NCBI GenBank assembly: GCA_030605565.1
Contig: JAUWIB010000101.1
Span: forward strand, 1 to 52,485
From: a bacterium
GTDB lineage: Bacteria > Zixibacteria > MSB-5A5 > GN15 > FEB-12
Direction of reading: 5' to 3'
Length of the DNA stretch: 52,485 bases
The position numbers and the translations under genes were made by a program. Below, piece by piece: positions 33,254-42,701 of this stretch. The notes below the pieces were generated by a model, which worked only from the letters and a program-made list of their open reading frames with translations, was not told the origin of the DNA and ran no database searches. Position 1 is the stretch's first letter; each line of letters opens with the position of its first letter.

Positions 33254-35395
33254 TCAGTTTATTTTCAACAGCTTAAGGATGATTTCCTGTCGGTCGGTCG
33301 TAACCACGGCCAGGTATACTCCGGCGGCAGCCGTTTGGCCCTGATGGTTGCGGCCATTCCAGGCTATCATCGTCCATTCCCTTAAGCTATCGGCGGAAAC
33401 TGGATGTGAGTTGACTTTCTCCCATATCTTTTCGCCGGCGACGTTGAAGATTGAAACAGAAATGAACCAGCCGGCGGCGGGGTCTATGAAAATCCGGACG
33501 GAATCGGCAAACGGATTCGGTCCGGCATAGATGGAGCGGTCGGTGACGACAATCGTCTCCAGGATGATGTTGAGAGTATCGGAATAAAGATCGGTGGAAG
33601 CGATAATGTGAAAGCGAACCTGCGGTGGGTTGTCAACTGAGCCGGTGATAGTCAACAGACCGCTGCCGTCGCCGTAATCTTCCAATTCGACACCGGCCGG
33701 CGCATCAGGCAAGCTCAAAAGCGGCGGCGTCTCGGGGGAACCGTTCATGGTCACCACGATCTCCTGCACCTCGCCGACTATCACCCGAATGGTGTCAATG
33801 ACATCCAACGTCGGAATGCCGGAAGCGCGAAAAGCGTTGAACAGCCCCCAACCGAAGTCGTTGTCAGGATTGTCGGCCTGATTAGCTGTTGACCGTGCCA
33901 GTTCACGGAACTGCCCAGCGGTCATGGTCGGGTCATACTGAAGGGCCAGTGCCGCCCCACCCGCCACCAGCGGCGCCGAGAACGATGTGCCACGGGCGAA
34001 CGAGAAACCGCCGATGGGCAGCGGATAGGTAGTGTAGACGTCGACGCCTATCGTAGTCACGTCCGGTTTGATGCGACCGTCGGCAGTCGGGCCGGGTGAT
34101 GAAAAGCCGGCCAGGGTTGAGTCCGGGTTAACGGCGCCGATGGCCAATACGCTGTCACCGTCGGCGGGTGCGGCGATACTGTTCCATGACGACCCGCGAC
34201 TGTTACCGGCGGAGGTGATGACGACGATGTTCTTCGACGCCGCGATGTCGGCGGCTATTGTTATCAGCGCCGTGTTACCGTCCATGTCATCAAGCGTGTA
34301 GCTGCCACTGTCGGTGAATTCGCTGTAGCTCAGCGATGACGTAATAATATCAGCACCGATAGAGTCGGCCCACTCGGCGGCGGCGATCCAGTTGTCTTCC
34401 TCAAGTTTGATCTCGGTGCCGTCGCAAGTGATTTCGGTCTTGGCGAGCAGAAAATCGGTTTCCGGTGCGATACCGATCAGTGTGTCCGGCGCGTGACCGG
34501 CAATCACTCCATAGACCAGGGTGCCGTGATACATCTGTTGTCGATTGACAGGGTTGTCGGGGCAGTCCGGTTCACCTACCGACGTGTCGCGATTGATGAA
34601 ATCATAACGAGCCAGGATCGACGCTGTCGACAGCGCCGGGTGGTCGGTGTCGAAACCGGTGTCAAAGATTGCGATCACCACGCCGTCGCCGGTAATGCCC
34701 ATACGGTGAAGCCTGTCGGCCTGGATAAACCGGTTTTGTCGTAGCGATTCGCCATAGTCGTAGTCGACAGTGCTCTTGGGGATGTCGTCGAGATTGAACC
34801 TCACGATCTCCGGCAGCGTCGTCTGGAGTGTCTTCAGGGTGTGCACCTTTTCAACGAACGGCAGTGATGCTGCTTTTGTTATCTGTGCCGAATCTGCGAT
34901 CACCGCCACCGCTTTGAGATAGCGTGAAGCATGACGGATAGTAACGCCGGTGTTTTCGATGGCATCAAGGGCCGCCTGTGCAATGGGGTAGTCCCGCTGA
35001 TCGATGAGTAGACCCGCCGCGTCCACTTTGGCGCGTCTGAGGTGAGCGCGGATAGTGAACGGGATCGGTTGGTCAGCCACGGCCGTGCTGTCGACAAAGA
35101 TCCAGTAGATGCTGGGGTAGTCATCGGCGGCGAGGGTTGCCCGGGCATCGCCGGTGAGTTTGTCGAGCGGGGGCTGGGCGGATGCTGTCGCTGCCTGTTC
35201 CGGTGGTTCTTTCGTTCGCGTCAAGCGAGCGTGTGAACCGCCGGTTGAGTCTTCCGAATTTCGCAGGGTCACACCTTCGACTATGTCGAATCCAAGACCC
35301 TGCGAAACAGCCACAACGATTGCACAAAAAACCCAGAAGAGCAGCGTTCTTGTTCTCCTGCCATTATTGGAAACCTGTCGGAGATTTTTCATCAT
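33254..35395 (-). CDS. Secreted subtilisin-like (S8) protease with FlgD/T9SS-like C-terminal module
   Basis: About 713 residues. A signal peptide lies within the first 40 ('LLFWVFCAIVVAVSQG'). The S8 triad is complete; counted from the ATG at 35404, Asp248 is in 'IAIFDTGFDTDHP', His293 in 'MYHGTLVYGV', Ser474 in 'GTSFSAPLVAGG', with the oxyanion Asn in 'TSAGNS'. The last 90 residues ('GPNPFADSVRIFI', 'VSIFNVAGEKIWE', 'AAGVYLAVV') are the FlgD/T9SS type-A-like C-terminal module common in the FCB group. Three ATGs (35404, 35395, 35392) are possible; 35395 makes a TGATG overlap with the upstream stop. The protein is probably surface-sorted. Coupled genes encode cytosolic sensors. Confidence 0.92.
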   Translation of the reverse strand: MMKNLRQVSNNGRRTRTLLFWVFCAIVVAVSQGLGFDIVEGVTLRNSEDSTGGSHARLTRTKEPPEQAATASAQPPLDKLTGDARATLAADDYPSIYWIFVDSTAVADQPIPFTIRAHLRRAKVDAAGLLIDQRDYPIAQAALDAIENTGVTIRHASRYLKAVAVIADSAQITKAASLPFVEKVHTLKTLQTTLPEIVRFNLDDIPKSTVDYDYGESLRQNRFIQADRLHRMGITGDGVVIAIFDTGFDTDHPALSTASILARYDFINRDTSVGEPDCPDNPVNRQQMYHGTLVYGVIAGHAPDTLIGIAPETDFLLAKTEITCDGTEIKLEEDNWIAAAEWADSIGADIITSSLSYSEFTDSGSYTLDDMDGNTALITIAADIAASKNIVVITSAGNSRGSSWNSIAAPADGDSVLAIGAVNPDSTLAGFSSPGPTADGRIKPDVTTIGVDVYTTYPLPIGGFSFARGTSFSAPLVAGGAALALQYDPTMTAGQFRELARSTANQADNPDNDFGWGLFNAFRASGIPTLDVIDTIRVIVGEVQEIVVTMNGSPETPPLLSLPDAPAGVELEDYGDGSGLLTITGSVDNPPQVRFHIIASTDLYSDTLNIILETIVVTDRSIYAGPNPFADSVRIFIDPAAGWFISVSIFNVAGEKIWEKVNSHPVSADSLREWTMIAWNGRNHQGQTAAAGVYLAVVTTDRQEIILKLLKIN

Positions 35396-36459
35396 CACCA
35401 GCATCGAGCTATCTGAGTCGCCAAATGTGATTTCAGTTCGTCACGATTCTGCATGTCGCCAGATAGTGTGATTATTCGATGCGGTCCTCCAGTTGTCAAT
35501 ACATGATTCGCGGGTACGATTCTCAGATGGTGGAATGGGAGTGGGCCGAATTGCGAATAGTTCGCTCGCACCAGCCTGGCCGCTTCTTCCACAACAAACC
35601 CGGCCCATGTATCTGCGATGTCCGGCGGGTAGCACACTTCAATGGTCAGGCTATCGACATAGGCGCGGTCTCGGATCAGGCCCTTCTGCGCCACAAAGGA
35701 GAAGTCAAGATCGTTCCTGGAGCGGATGTAGAAGTTCTTGTACCCAGACTCGAACAGAGGCTGGTACTTGATCCCCGCGTACTCCTGCTGGTGTTGGTTG
35801 ACGATATCGACATAAACCGAATCGTTGTGCGCGGGGGGCAGTACTCCGTAGTGTTCTTTGTCATTGATCAACTCACCGGGATAAACCAGACCGTAGGCCG
35901 AGTCAATCTTGAGCGCCATGGCGAAATCGGCAAACTCCGGCACGCTCTGATCGATCACACCCGACCTCGGCGTGTACCAACGTCCATCGCGAAAGGCAGC
36001 TACCTTTGGATACCATCCGGTGTACACCACACCATCAGATGCATCTTTCGGATCAAGTCTCGTCTCAAATGTCATGATGAAGAATGCCTTCCCATCCGGT
36101 GCGAGTGGCCGAGGCAGGACGGCGGTGATCATACGACCATTTATAATCAGTTCACTCCCGGATAACGGCACTCCGTAGCACAACATCGAGTCCAGTACAA
36201 GACTCGGTGGTTCTGTATTCATGCTGGTGTCGTGAGGATCAAGGATAGGTATCCCGGTGAAGAAACGAACTTCACCGACACTGTCGTCCGTGCGGTTGTG
36301 GTATTCAACTTCGAGCAGTCCGCGCACCAGCAGCGAGTCCGGTTTGACTTCGCCTCGGAAGCTGTAGCGCACGGGAGGGATATGGGGCGGCGAGCCGGCC
36401 CTGAAATCCGGATGCTTATGGCCCCGTGTCTGGGCGGAAGCGGTGGAGGTCAGCAGCAT
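35395..36459 (-). CDS. Truncated, catalytically degenerate M1-aminopeptidase-like protein
   Basis: The body matches the N-terminal beta-saddle of M1 (gluzincin) peptidases: 'GVVYTGWYPKVAAFRDGRWY', 'FADFAMALKIDSAYGLVYPGELI', 'FGPLPFHHLRIVPAN', 'GGPHRIITLSGD'. Where HExxH should come, the sequence reads 'HLATQIARCW' and stops at once. Zinc ligands and the catalytic Glu are thus absent, and the thermolysin-like domain is missing. A signal-peptide-like stretch ('ALLNLVTIGLVMLLTSTASAQ') begins upstream of ATG 36459, but no start codon fits it; the frame is open through repeats to ATG 36789. The 5' end may be damaged by repeat insertion. Pseudogene or re-purposed binding protein are both possible. 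It is coupled to the S8 gene. Confidence 0.6.
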   Translation of the reverse strand: MLLTSTASAQTRGHKHPDFRAGSPPHIPPVRYSFRGEVKPDSLLVRGLLEVEYHNRTDDSVGEVRFFTGIPILDPHDTSMNTEPPSLVLDSMLCYGVPLSGSELIINGRMITAVLPRPLAPDGKAFFIMTFETRLDPKDASDGVVYTGWYPKVAAFRDGRWYTPRSGVIDQSVPEFADFAMALKIDSAYGLVYPGELINDKEHYGVLPPAHNDSVYVDIVNQHQQEYAGIKYQPLFESGYKNFYIRSRNDLDFSFVAQKGLIRDRAYVDSLTIEVCYPPDIADTWAGFVVEEAARLVRANYSQFGPLPFHHLRIVPANHVLTTGGPHRIITLSGDMQNRDELKSHLATQIARCW

Positions 36460-36795
36460 CACCAGGCCAATAGTGACCAGATTTAGAAGCGCCGTGGCGG
36501 TCGTTCCTGCGAAACGGGCTTTCCAAAAAACTACCGGGTGGTGGTTATTCCTTTGCTGTGGGCGGCAGACGTCCTCGTCTGCCCCTTGATTACCTTGGAT
36601 GCGTCCTTCAAACGGGCAGACCGGGAGGTCTGCCGCGCACAGTATCATGGGTTTTGGGAAGGTCCCAAAAGCAGGAATCCAGGTCAGGTGATGTCGGGCG
36701 ACCCCGCCCGACGTTTTCTCCCTAACCAAGAGACTGTCAGGCGAGTCGCCTGACAGCACCGGGGAAGTATGTCGATGACCTGCCCACATTACTTC
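36460..36795. repeat. Repeat cluster between the AsmA gene and the M1-like gene
   Basis: Contains 'gggcggcagac-gtcctc-gtctgcccc' (36559-36584) and 'gggcagaccgggaggtctgcc' (36615-36636), then a 'gtcaggcga...cgcctgac' palindrome (36736-36755). An 'aaagga' sequence near 36549-36554 on the minus strand looks like a ribosome site that has lost its start codon. The stretch has no stop codon in the frame of the M1-like gene. Confidence 0.7.
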
Positions 36796-39603
36796 TTAGA
36801 AAAGGTCCTTCAGGAGTCCTTCGGCCTTCTTTTTCAGATTGTCGCCAAGGTTGTCTTTGATGGCGCTGATATCCAGATTCAGTTTTGGACTGTCCATTGT
36901 CCCACCGATTGAGAGCGGCAATCTCACTCGACCGCCGTTGTCGCTGCCGAAGAAGGACGACAGTCCTCCCAGCAGTTTCTGCGATCTTTCTTTTGACAGT
37001 AAGAGCGATCCCTGATAGTTCAGTCCGCCGTCGAAACTGTAGTATCCGTCCAACTCCAGGTCGCCAAGGTCACCGAGAGCCGTCGTCAGTTTGTCTATGC
37101 CCACCTTGCCGTCTTTGACGACAATATTGGTCGTGGCGTTCTTCAACGTCTGTTCCTGGGCAAACGTCTCACCGAACTTCGACGCCAGATTGCTCACCAG
37201 TTCATAGGTGGCTCCGGAAGTGCGCAGCTTGCCGTCATTCATGTCCATCTTCCCATCCATCGACAGCGAGTTGAGAAACTCCTCCGGTTCCCATCCGCGA
37301 GCGTCGTAACTGCCGTTAAGATCGATCTTGCCGAACAGAAAGCCGCCCATTTTCGAGAACCGCGAGAGGAAGTCATCCGCCTCGATTTGCCTGGCCTGAA
37401 ACTTACCCTGGTAAACCGGATTCTCAAAGTCGGTCAGGTCAATAGTGGTGTTACCCTTGACCTCGCCGGTGTATACGTTACCGGTCACGTCGTGGCAGGT
37501 GATCTTACGATCCTTGATGACAGCCTTCCCTTTGATATTGCTGAACTCGACCTGACTATATATCAGCGTGTCGAAATGAAATCTGCCCCGACCATTGATA
37601 TCCGGCAGGATAATCGGCGGCGCCGAGTCGGCCGGGAGGCTACTTCGGTTGACACCCGAACCGGGCACCGCCTCGGGGAAGAGACGGTCGAGATTCAAGC
37701 GTTGCGATGACAACTCGAATATGAACATCGGTTTCTTGACCCGACTCTGGTCAACGATTTCCAGGGGCAGAAGATATGGAAACGGATCGATCAGCTTGCC
37801 GGTGAACGAGACATCGGATGACGTAAACTTCACCTGCATTTCCCGCACCGTGATCGTATCGGGAGCGATTAGCAGATCGACCCCAAGGTGCTCAATCGGC
37901 TCCGGCATGTTGTCATCGTTATAGAAAGCATCGACCAGTGACAGACTGCCGCGTGGCTTGAAATTCGAGAACTGATCGGCCGAACCGGTCAGGTTGATAT
38001 CTATCTCAAGACGACCGGCCATCTGGGGGTGACATTCCTGATTGAGGAAGCGATTCAACATGGCGAGGTTCAACGATCCCTTTATGGCGCCATCCATCGA
38101 CGGCGCGACACTCTGTGCTTCGGATGAGTCAGCCATCAGGTACGGCGCCAGATTGTTGATGCGACCGGAGAACGACAGATTGCCGCCGGCTGTTTCCAGC
38201 GACAACTCCTTCACGCGCGTCAGGCTGTTGTCGACAAATATATCCAGTGAGAACTTTTGGATCGGCTCAGGCAGGAGGTTGGATTGATAGCTGCCGTTCT
38301 TGACCGACAGATCACCCGAAAACCGCATTTCAGCCGGTTGCGACACCAGTCCGGAGAACTTGGTGTCGAATTCCATCTCGCCGGTCAGCCGGTGCTCAGC
38401 TTCTGTCGGAAGAAACGGTTCTACAAAAGCGAGGTTCAACCTCCCGGCTAACTCTCCGCTCACTGAGGGGTCGTCGAAGTTGTTCACGGTTAGTTGTCCC
38501 GTCAACGGTCGACCGTCGAAAGAGCCATCCTCGATATTCATCCGCAAATTGTCCACCTCGAAATCAATCAGGGTGCGTCGGAATGTCAGCTTGCCGGGGA
38601 TGTCGCTTCCCGTCATTTCCAAGTCAGTGATCACGGCGCTACCGGAGTAACTGAGCGGCTCCGTCTTTGACTCGTCATAAGACAGGTCGACGTCAAGCGT
38701 GAAAGCGCCATCGAGGTCAAAGCCTTCAAGCGCGGCCAGTTGCTCCGGCGGCAGCAGGCCGAACAGATCGGCCACCTGGATTTCTTTGGACCTGACGCTG
38801 GTGCGACCACGGGTGGCGCTCCCGCCGTGATCGAGGCTGCCGGTTAGCTCAAACTCCAATCCGTTGACGGCCAGTTCGGACTCATGCAGCATGATTTCCT
38901 TCCTGGCCATATCGTAATCGGCGTGATACTGGAGGTCCACGGCGAACGACGGCAGGGAGTCATCCATCACCACCAGCAAACTGTCCACGCTAATCCGCCC
39001 CGATGACTGATAGACGTTTTCGCGGGGAATATCGAGCGATGTCTGAAGATCCAGCCCGACCAGCCGCAGCGACAGACCGGAACTGTCGTCGGAGTATTCG
39101 AGTTGTCCATTGTTGATTTCAAGACGGTCGAAGGTCACTGCCGCCGCTGCCGCCTTTGTCTCCGGTGAGACACCCTCGGCGATTTCCGGGGGTAACTGTT
39201 CATCGATAGAGGGGAAACTGTAGTTACTGGAGCCATCGGCGTTCTTCTTCATCACAATCCGGGGAGAGTTGACAATCAGCCGATCGACTCGGTACTCCCC
39301 CGAAAGCAGCGGGAGTAACTGGAGTTTCACGTCGATATTGTCGGCTGTCAGCAGGTCACCGGTATCGAACTGTTCCGGACTGGCGACGGTAACGTCGACT
39401 AACTTGACACCCAGACCGCCCCAGAACGAAACATCCAGGTCGGCAATCGTCACCTCGCGATCCAGCTTCGCGCTGGCCTGCTCGACGGCCATGTCGCGTA
39501 TTTTGTCGGCGGGCAGGAACAGCTTCGCGGCGACAACCAACAGGATAAGGAGGACGGCCACGATGCCGGCCAGCCATGCGAGTATCTTAAGTAGTTTCTT
39601 CAT
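36796..39603 (-). CDS. AsmA-family envelope protein
   Basis: A protein of about 935 residues with one N-terminal membrane helix ('LLKILAWLAGIVAVLLILLV') and a long beta-rich body. The AsmA domain opens 'DREVTIADLDVSFWGGLGVKLVDVTV' with 'LLSGEYRVDRLIVNSPRI'. The C-terminal AsmA_2-like segment includes 'NGSYDARGWEPEEFLNSLSMDGKMDMNDGKL' and 'LGDLGDLELDGYYSF' (key parts only). AsmA-type proteins form elongated grooves proposed to move phospholipids between inner and outer membranes, consistent with a two-membrane cell. ATG 39603 gives a direct start into the helix; ATG 39621 is possible. It stands alone between repeat clusters. Confidence 0.88.
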   Translation of the reverse strand: MKKLLKILAWLAGIVAVLLILLVVAAKLFLPADKIRDMAVEQASAKLDREVTIADLDVSFWGGLGVKLVDVTVASPEQFDTGDLLTADNIDVKLQLLPLLSGEYRVDRLIVNSPRIVMKKNADGSSNYSFPSIDEQLPPEIAEGVSPETKAAAAAVTFDRLEINNGQLEYSDDSSGLSLRLVGLDLQTSLDIPRENVYQSSGRISVDSLLVVMDDSLPSFAVDLQYHADYDMARKEIMLHESELAVNGLEFELTGSLDHGGSATRGRTSVRSKEIQVADLFGLLPPEQLAALEGFDLDGAFTLDVDLSYDESKTEPLSYSGSAVITDLEMTGSDIPGKLTFRRTLIDFEVDNLRMNIEDGSFDGRPLTGQLTVNNFDDPSVSGELAGRLNLAFVEPFLPTEAEHRLTGEMEFDTKFSGLVSQPAEMRFSGDLSVKNGSYQSNLLPEPIQKFSLDIFVDNSLTRVKELSLETAGGNLSFSGRINNLAPYLMADSSEAQSVAPSMDGAIKGSLNLAMLNRFLNQECHPQMAGRLEIDINLTGSADQFSNFKPRGSLSLVDAFYNDDNMPEPIEHLGVDLLIAPDTITVREMQVKFTSSDVSFTGKLIDPFPYLLPLEIVDQSRVKKPMFIFELSSQRLNLDRLFPEAVPGSGVNRSSLPADSAPPIILPDINGRGRFHFDTLIYSQVEFSNIKGKAVIKDRKITCHDVTGNVYTGEVKGNTTIDLTDFENPVYQGKFQARQIEADDFLSRFSKMGGFLFGKIDLNGSYDARGWEPEEFLNSLSMDGKMDMNDGKLRTSGATYELVSNLASKFGETFAQEQTLKNATTNIVVKDGKVGIDKLTTALGDLGDLELDGYYSFDGGLNYQGSLLLSKERSQKLLGGLSSFFGSDNGGRVRLPLSIGGTMDSPKLNLDISAIKDNLGDNLKKKAEGLLKDLF

Positions 39604-39669
39604 CACCTCACTCTTGAACATATCTATCCATCTGATGTTTATACTATGCTGCGTGGAGAGATCGATCAA

Positions 39670-39986
39670 TTAAAAAGCAAGCGGGCGTTACTCTAAGACT
39701 CGTCATTGCGAGACCACGCGCTTCGCGTGGCCGTGGCAATCTCATCTTGAGCGTGGCGTATGTCCTCGTGCGCCGCGAAAGACAGGCTTGCCTATATAAC
39801 CGTCGTCAGGCTGGGTAGGTCAGGAGCCCTGTGCTCCTGACATTGAAGGCAGGTCTGAAGACAGACCTGCCATGCGAGATGTTCACTTGCGCCTACCCGC
39901 TAAAGGCCTGTCCTGCTGGCGGCGAAAGAACAGCCTTCGGCTGCGTCAGGTTCACAAGGAACCTGACCTACTCAGATCACACCACG
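39670..39986. repeat. Repeat cluster downstream of the helicase gene
   Basis: Contains a half unit of the 'cgtcattgcgag' family (39701-39745), a 'gacaggcttgcct' unit (39781-39793) also found near 43014, 'gtaggtcaggagc...gctcctgac' (39815-39841), 'ggcaggtctg-aaga-cagacctgcc' (39849-39872) and 'gtcaggttc...ggaacctgacctac' (39945-39971). No gene is seen in these 317 bases. Confidence 0.8.
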
Positions 39987-42674
39987 TCAGTTCGCAGCTT
40001 CGCGGCCTTGATCCGAGACCAACGAGCGCACCTCCCAGTCGGGATGGTTCCTGAGGCATTCCACGTTTAGTTGTACCTGGGATGGGTCGGCACTGAGACG
40101 GTAGTAACCGAGCCGATTGTTTTCGATCACCGGCCAGTCGCACTTCAGGCCGGCGTTGATCTCATTTTTCATCCGGTAGAGATAGCGCGCCTGGTTGAAC
40201 CCGATCTCCAAATCCTCTTTGTAGATCCATCCGGACTCACTGTGCAGTCGCGACCAGGCCAGCTTGGCGAAATACTTGAATGACTTGCCGGTCAGCCGCA
40301 CCGGGAAACCATCGATCTTCACCAGGTACCGTTCACGCTCATAGCTGCCGTCGATCTCCACCGACCGCGGCGAGGTGACCAGCGGCGGACCTCCCTTCTG
40401 AACCGACTGGCTGACAGTTGCTACATCGTGATTCATATCGAACTCCTTTCCTATAGATTGCAATCTTTTATGAAGGCGCGCCAATTTCCGCTTCCCCTGG
40501 ATGACTTCTTTCAGTTCATCCTCTGAGAGTTTTCCGAGTTGCGGCACTGTTTCAATCCCCGCCTGTTGCAGCGAAGCGAAGTCGGTGCGGTTGAAAATCT
40601 GTCTGAAATGCCGATGCAACTCCTGCATCGAGACTGGTATCCCCCAGCGGAGACTGAAAGCCAACTCGCGCAACTTGCCGGCGAGCGGTGAGTCACGATC
40701 TTCCGCCTCGATCAGCGAGGTCAGCCCGCAGACCAGATGCGCAGCCGTGTCACCCAACGAAAGCATCTGACCGAGATGCATTTGGAACCGCTCTTCAAGT
40801 TGCTTCACCGGAGTCATCCGTCGCCACTGCTGAAGAAGCATCAACGCCTTCACCGTCGCCGCGACGCGATACGGCAGCGGTTCGCTCAATCGACACTCGC
40901 CCAGCAGAACCCCGGCCTCATCGACGGCATCATCGAAATGTTGATACAACATTCTCACCGGCGAAGCATTGACATGTTCCCATCGCGACAGCAGGCCGGG
41001 CGGCAATGCCCAACCCGGACTGGAGAGAGCCAGTGCGATCCATCCGAAATCACTATCGGGCCGGTCATCTTCAAGTCGCCGCCGAAAATGGACTGTCTGG
41101 GCCACCGATAACCCCGATACCGCCGATGCCTGGCCGACGGCAGTGACATTCAGGCGACCGCTTTCGTCGCATCGTATCAGTCCACTATCAATCAGGCTCT
41201 GCTGTACCGGCTCAAAGTCGACCGGAGCGGCACTCTCGGCGGTATAGAGAGTTTGCGCGAACAGTTTGTCGATCTCATCGCTGTCATGCGCCAGGCCGGA
41301 GGCGATCATATCCAGCAGCCAATCTTGCCAGGGCACAGTCGCCAGAGACGACTTGATCGGTTCCGGACGATCCGGTGCGATGTAGCTTTCCCAGAGGATA
41401 TCGCGGTCGAAATCGGTCTCAGCCAGCACCACGGCGCGACCGGGTCGATTCTGATCGGTCAAACCAAGCCGTCCGGTCATGTTGTCAAACTCCGAACGAC
41501 TCACCGGTACCAGGGTCGGTCCTCCGCCGTATTCACCCGAGGTGTACTTGACCGTTTCCAGATAAACGCTGTCGGCCGGCAGATTGATCCCCATCGCCAG
41601 CGTCGTAGTGGAAAAGACGACCTTGACTTTCTTATCCATGAAGGCCTGTTCGACGATAGTGCGCTGCCCCGGGGAAAGGTCCGAATTGTGAAAGGCCACC
41701 CCTCGGCTCAAGGCCTGCCTGAGCGAGCGAATGAGAAACGACGGTTCTTCCTCATCGAGCGTTTCCAGAGCGTGGCTTGCCGCCGGCCAGTTAACAGCCG
41801 CGGCCAGCCGGAAGGCGGCGTCAACCGTATCCCGTCGTGATTTTAGAAAAACCAGCGTCGAGCCATCGTCCGATTTCAGCCGGCGGATAAACCCAGCCAT
41901 CGGTTCATCGCCGATCTCGGTTTTCTCAAACGACTCGCTGCCGTCCAGTCCACTATTATAGAACCGGTAGCGAAACGATCCTTCCGCCGCCACCCCTCGG
42001 ATCAGGTCAACCGGACGGTTGGTTTCTTCGACCAGTTCGGCCTTCAGCCAATCGGCCAGGCGACCGGCCGAGGCAGCATCATCGCCGATCACAGCCGACA
42101 ACCCCAGGAGCGACGGTGTGTAGACCGAGGCAAGAATCTTGGTGAGCAGCCGCTCCAGAATCGCGCCCCGGCCCGGCTCGCCGACCGTCTGCAACTCATC
42201 CACCACTACCAGCCCGATATTTTTCAGAGTATCGAGCCGGGCGGTTAACAGCAGATCGAATTTTTCATAGATAGCCAGCGCCACCCGGTAGTTGCCCTCG
42301 GCGAATTTCTTGTCGTTTTCGGGATGGTCGGAGGTCACGGCCAGACAATCGATACCGAGTTGTCCCAGCGATTTTTGCAGGCTTTCGTATTTCTGTTCGG
42401 CCAATGATTTCAGGGGAAACAGCATGACTACGCGACGCCGCGCCATGAGTGCTTTCACCGCCGCCAACTCAGCGCAGAACGACTTGCCCGATGAGGTCGG
42501 CGCCGAAACGATCATGCGGATCGGCTCATACTCGCGGTTTGCATCGGCCGCTCCCAACAACCCGCGTCGCACGGCCCGACTCTGCACCGGCAGAAGCGAT
42601 TCTCCCTGCCGCTCACGCCAGAGGTCGATGATGCGGGAGGGTATTCCGAATTTCGCAAGGTCACTTAGTCGCAC
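39987..42674 (-). CDS. Ski2/Hel308-like superfamily 2 helicase with a C-terminal winged-helix domain
   Basis: About 895 residues. Motif I is 'SAPTSSGKSF', motif Ib/Ia 'LFPLKSLAEQKYESL', motif II 'VVVDELQTVG' (DELQ in place of DExH), motif V/VI 'TTTLAMGINLPADSV' and 'MTGRLGLTDQNRPGRAVVL'. A helix-hairpin-helix-like segment follows ('LQQAGIETVPQLGKLSEDEL'). The last 110 residues are set apart by a linker and look like an OmpR-type winged helix ('GFPVRLTGKSFKYFAKLAW', 'YLYRMKNEINAGL', 'IENNRLGYYRLS'). GTG 42674 is chosen because the frame upstream is repeat. It probably acts on DNA or RNA forks; the tail suggests sequence or structure recognition. Confidence 0.85.
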   Translation of the reverse strand: MRLSDLAKFGIPSRIIDLWRERQGESLLPVQSRAVRRGLLGAADANREYEPIRMIVSAPTSSGKSFCAELAAVKALMARRRVVMLFPLKSLAEQKYESLQKSLGQLGIDCLAVTSDHPENDKKFAEGNYRVALAIYEKFDLLLTARLDTLKNIGLVVVDELQTVGEPGRGAILERLLTKILASVYTPSLLGLSAVIGDDAASAGRLADWLKAELVEETNRPVDLIRGVAAEGSFRYRFYNSGLDGSESFEKTEIGDEPMAGFIRRLKSDDGSTLVFLKSRRDTVDAAFRLAAAVNWPAASHALETLDEEEPSFLIRSLRQALSRGVAFHNSDLSPGQRTIVEQAFMDKKVKVVFSTTTLAMGINLPADSVYLETVKYTSGEYGGGPTLVPVSRSEFDNMTGRLGLTDQNRPGRAVVLAETDFDRDILWESYIAPDRPEPIKSSLATVPWQDWLLDMIASGLAHDSDEIDKLFAQTLYTAESAAPVDFEPVQQSLIDSGLIRCDESGRLNVTAVGQASAVSGLSVAQTVHFRRRLEDDRPDSDFGWIALALSSPGWALPPGLLSRWEHVNASPVRMLYQHFDDAVDEAGVLLGECRLSEPLPYRVAATVKALMLLQQWRRMTPVKQLEERFQMHLGQMLSLGDTAAHLVCGLTSLIEAEDRDSPLAGKLRELAFSLRWGIPVSMQELHRHFRQIFNRTDFASLQQAGIETVPQLGKLSEDELKEVIQGKRKLARLHKRLQSIGKEFDMNHDVATVSQSVQKGGPPLVTSPRSVEIDGSYERERYLVKIDGFPVRLTGKSFKYFAKLAWSRLHSESGWIYKEDLEIGFNQARYLYRMKNEINAGLKCDWPVIENNRLGYYRLSADPSQVQLNVECLRNHPDWEVRSLVSDQGREAAN

Positions 42675-42701
42675 AGGTAAACCTGCCTTTCGCGGCGACA
42701 A

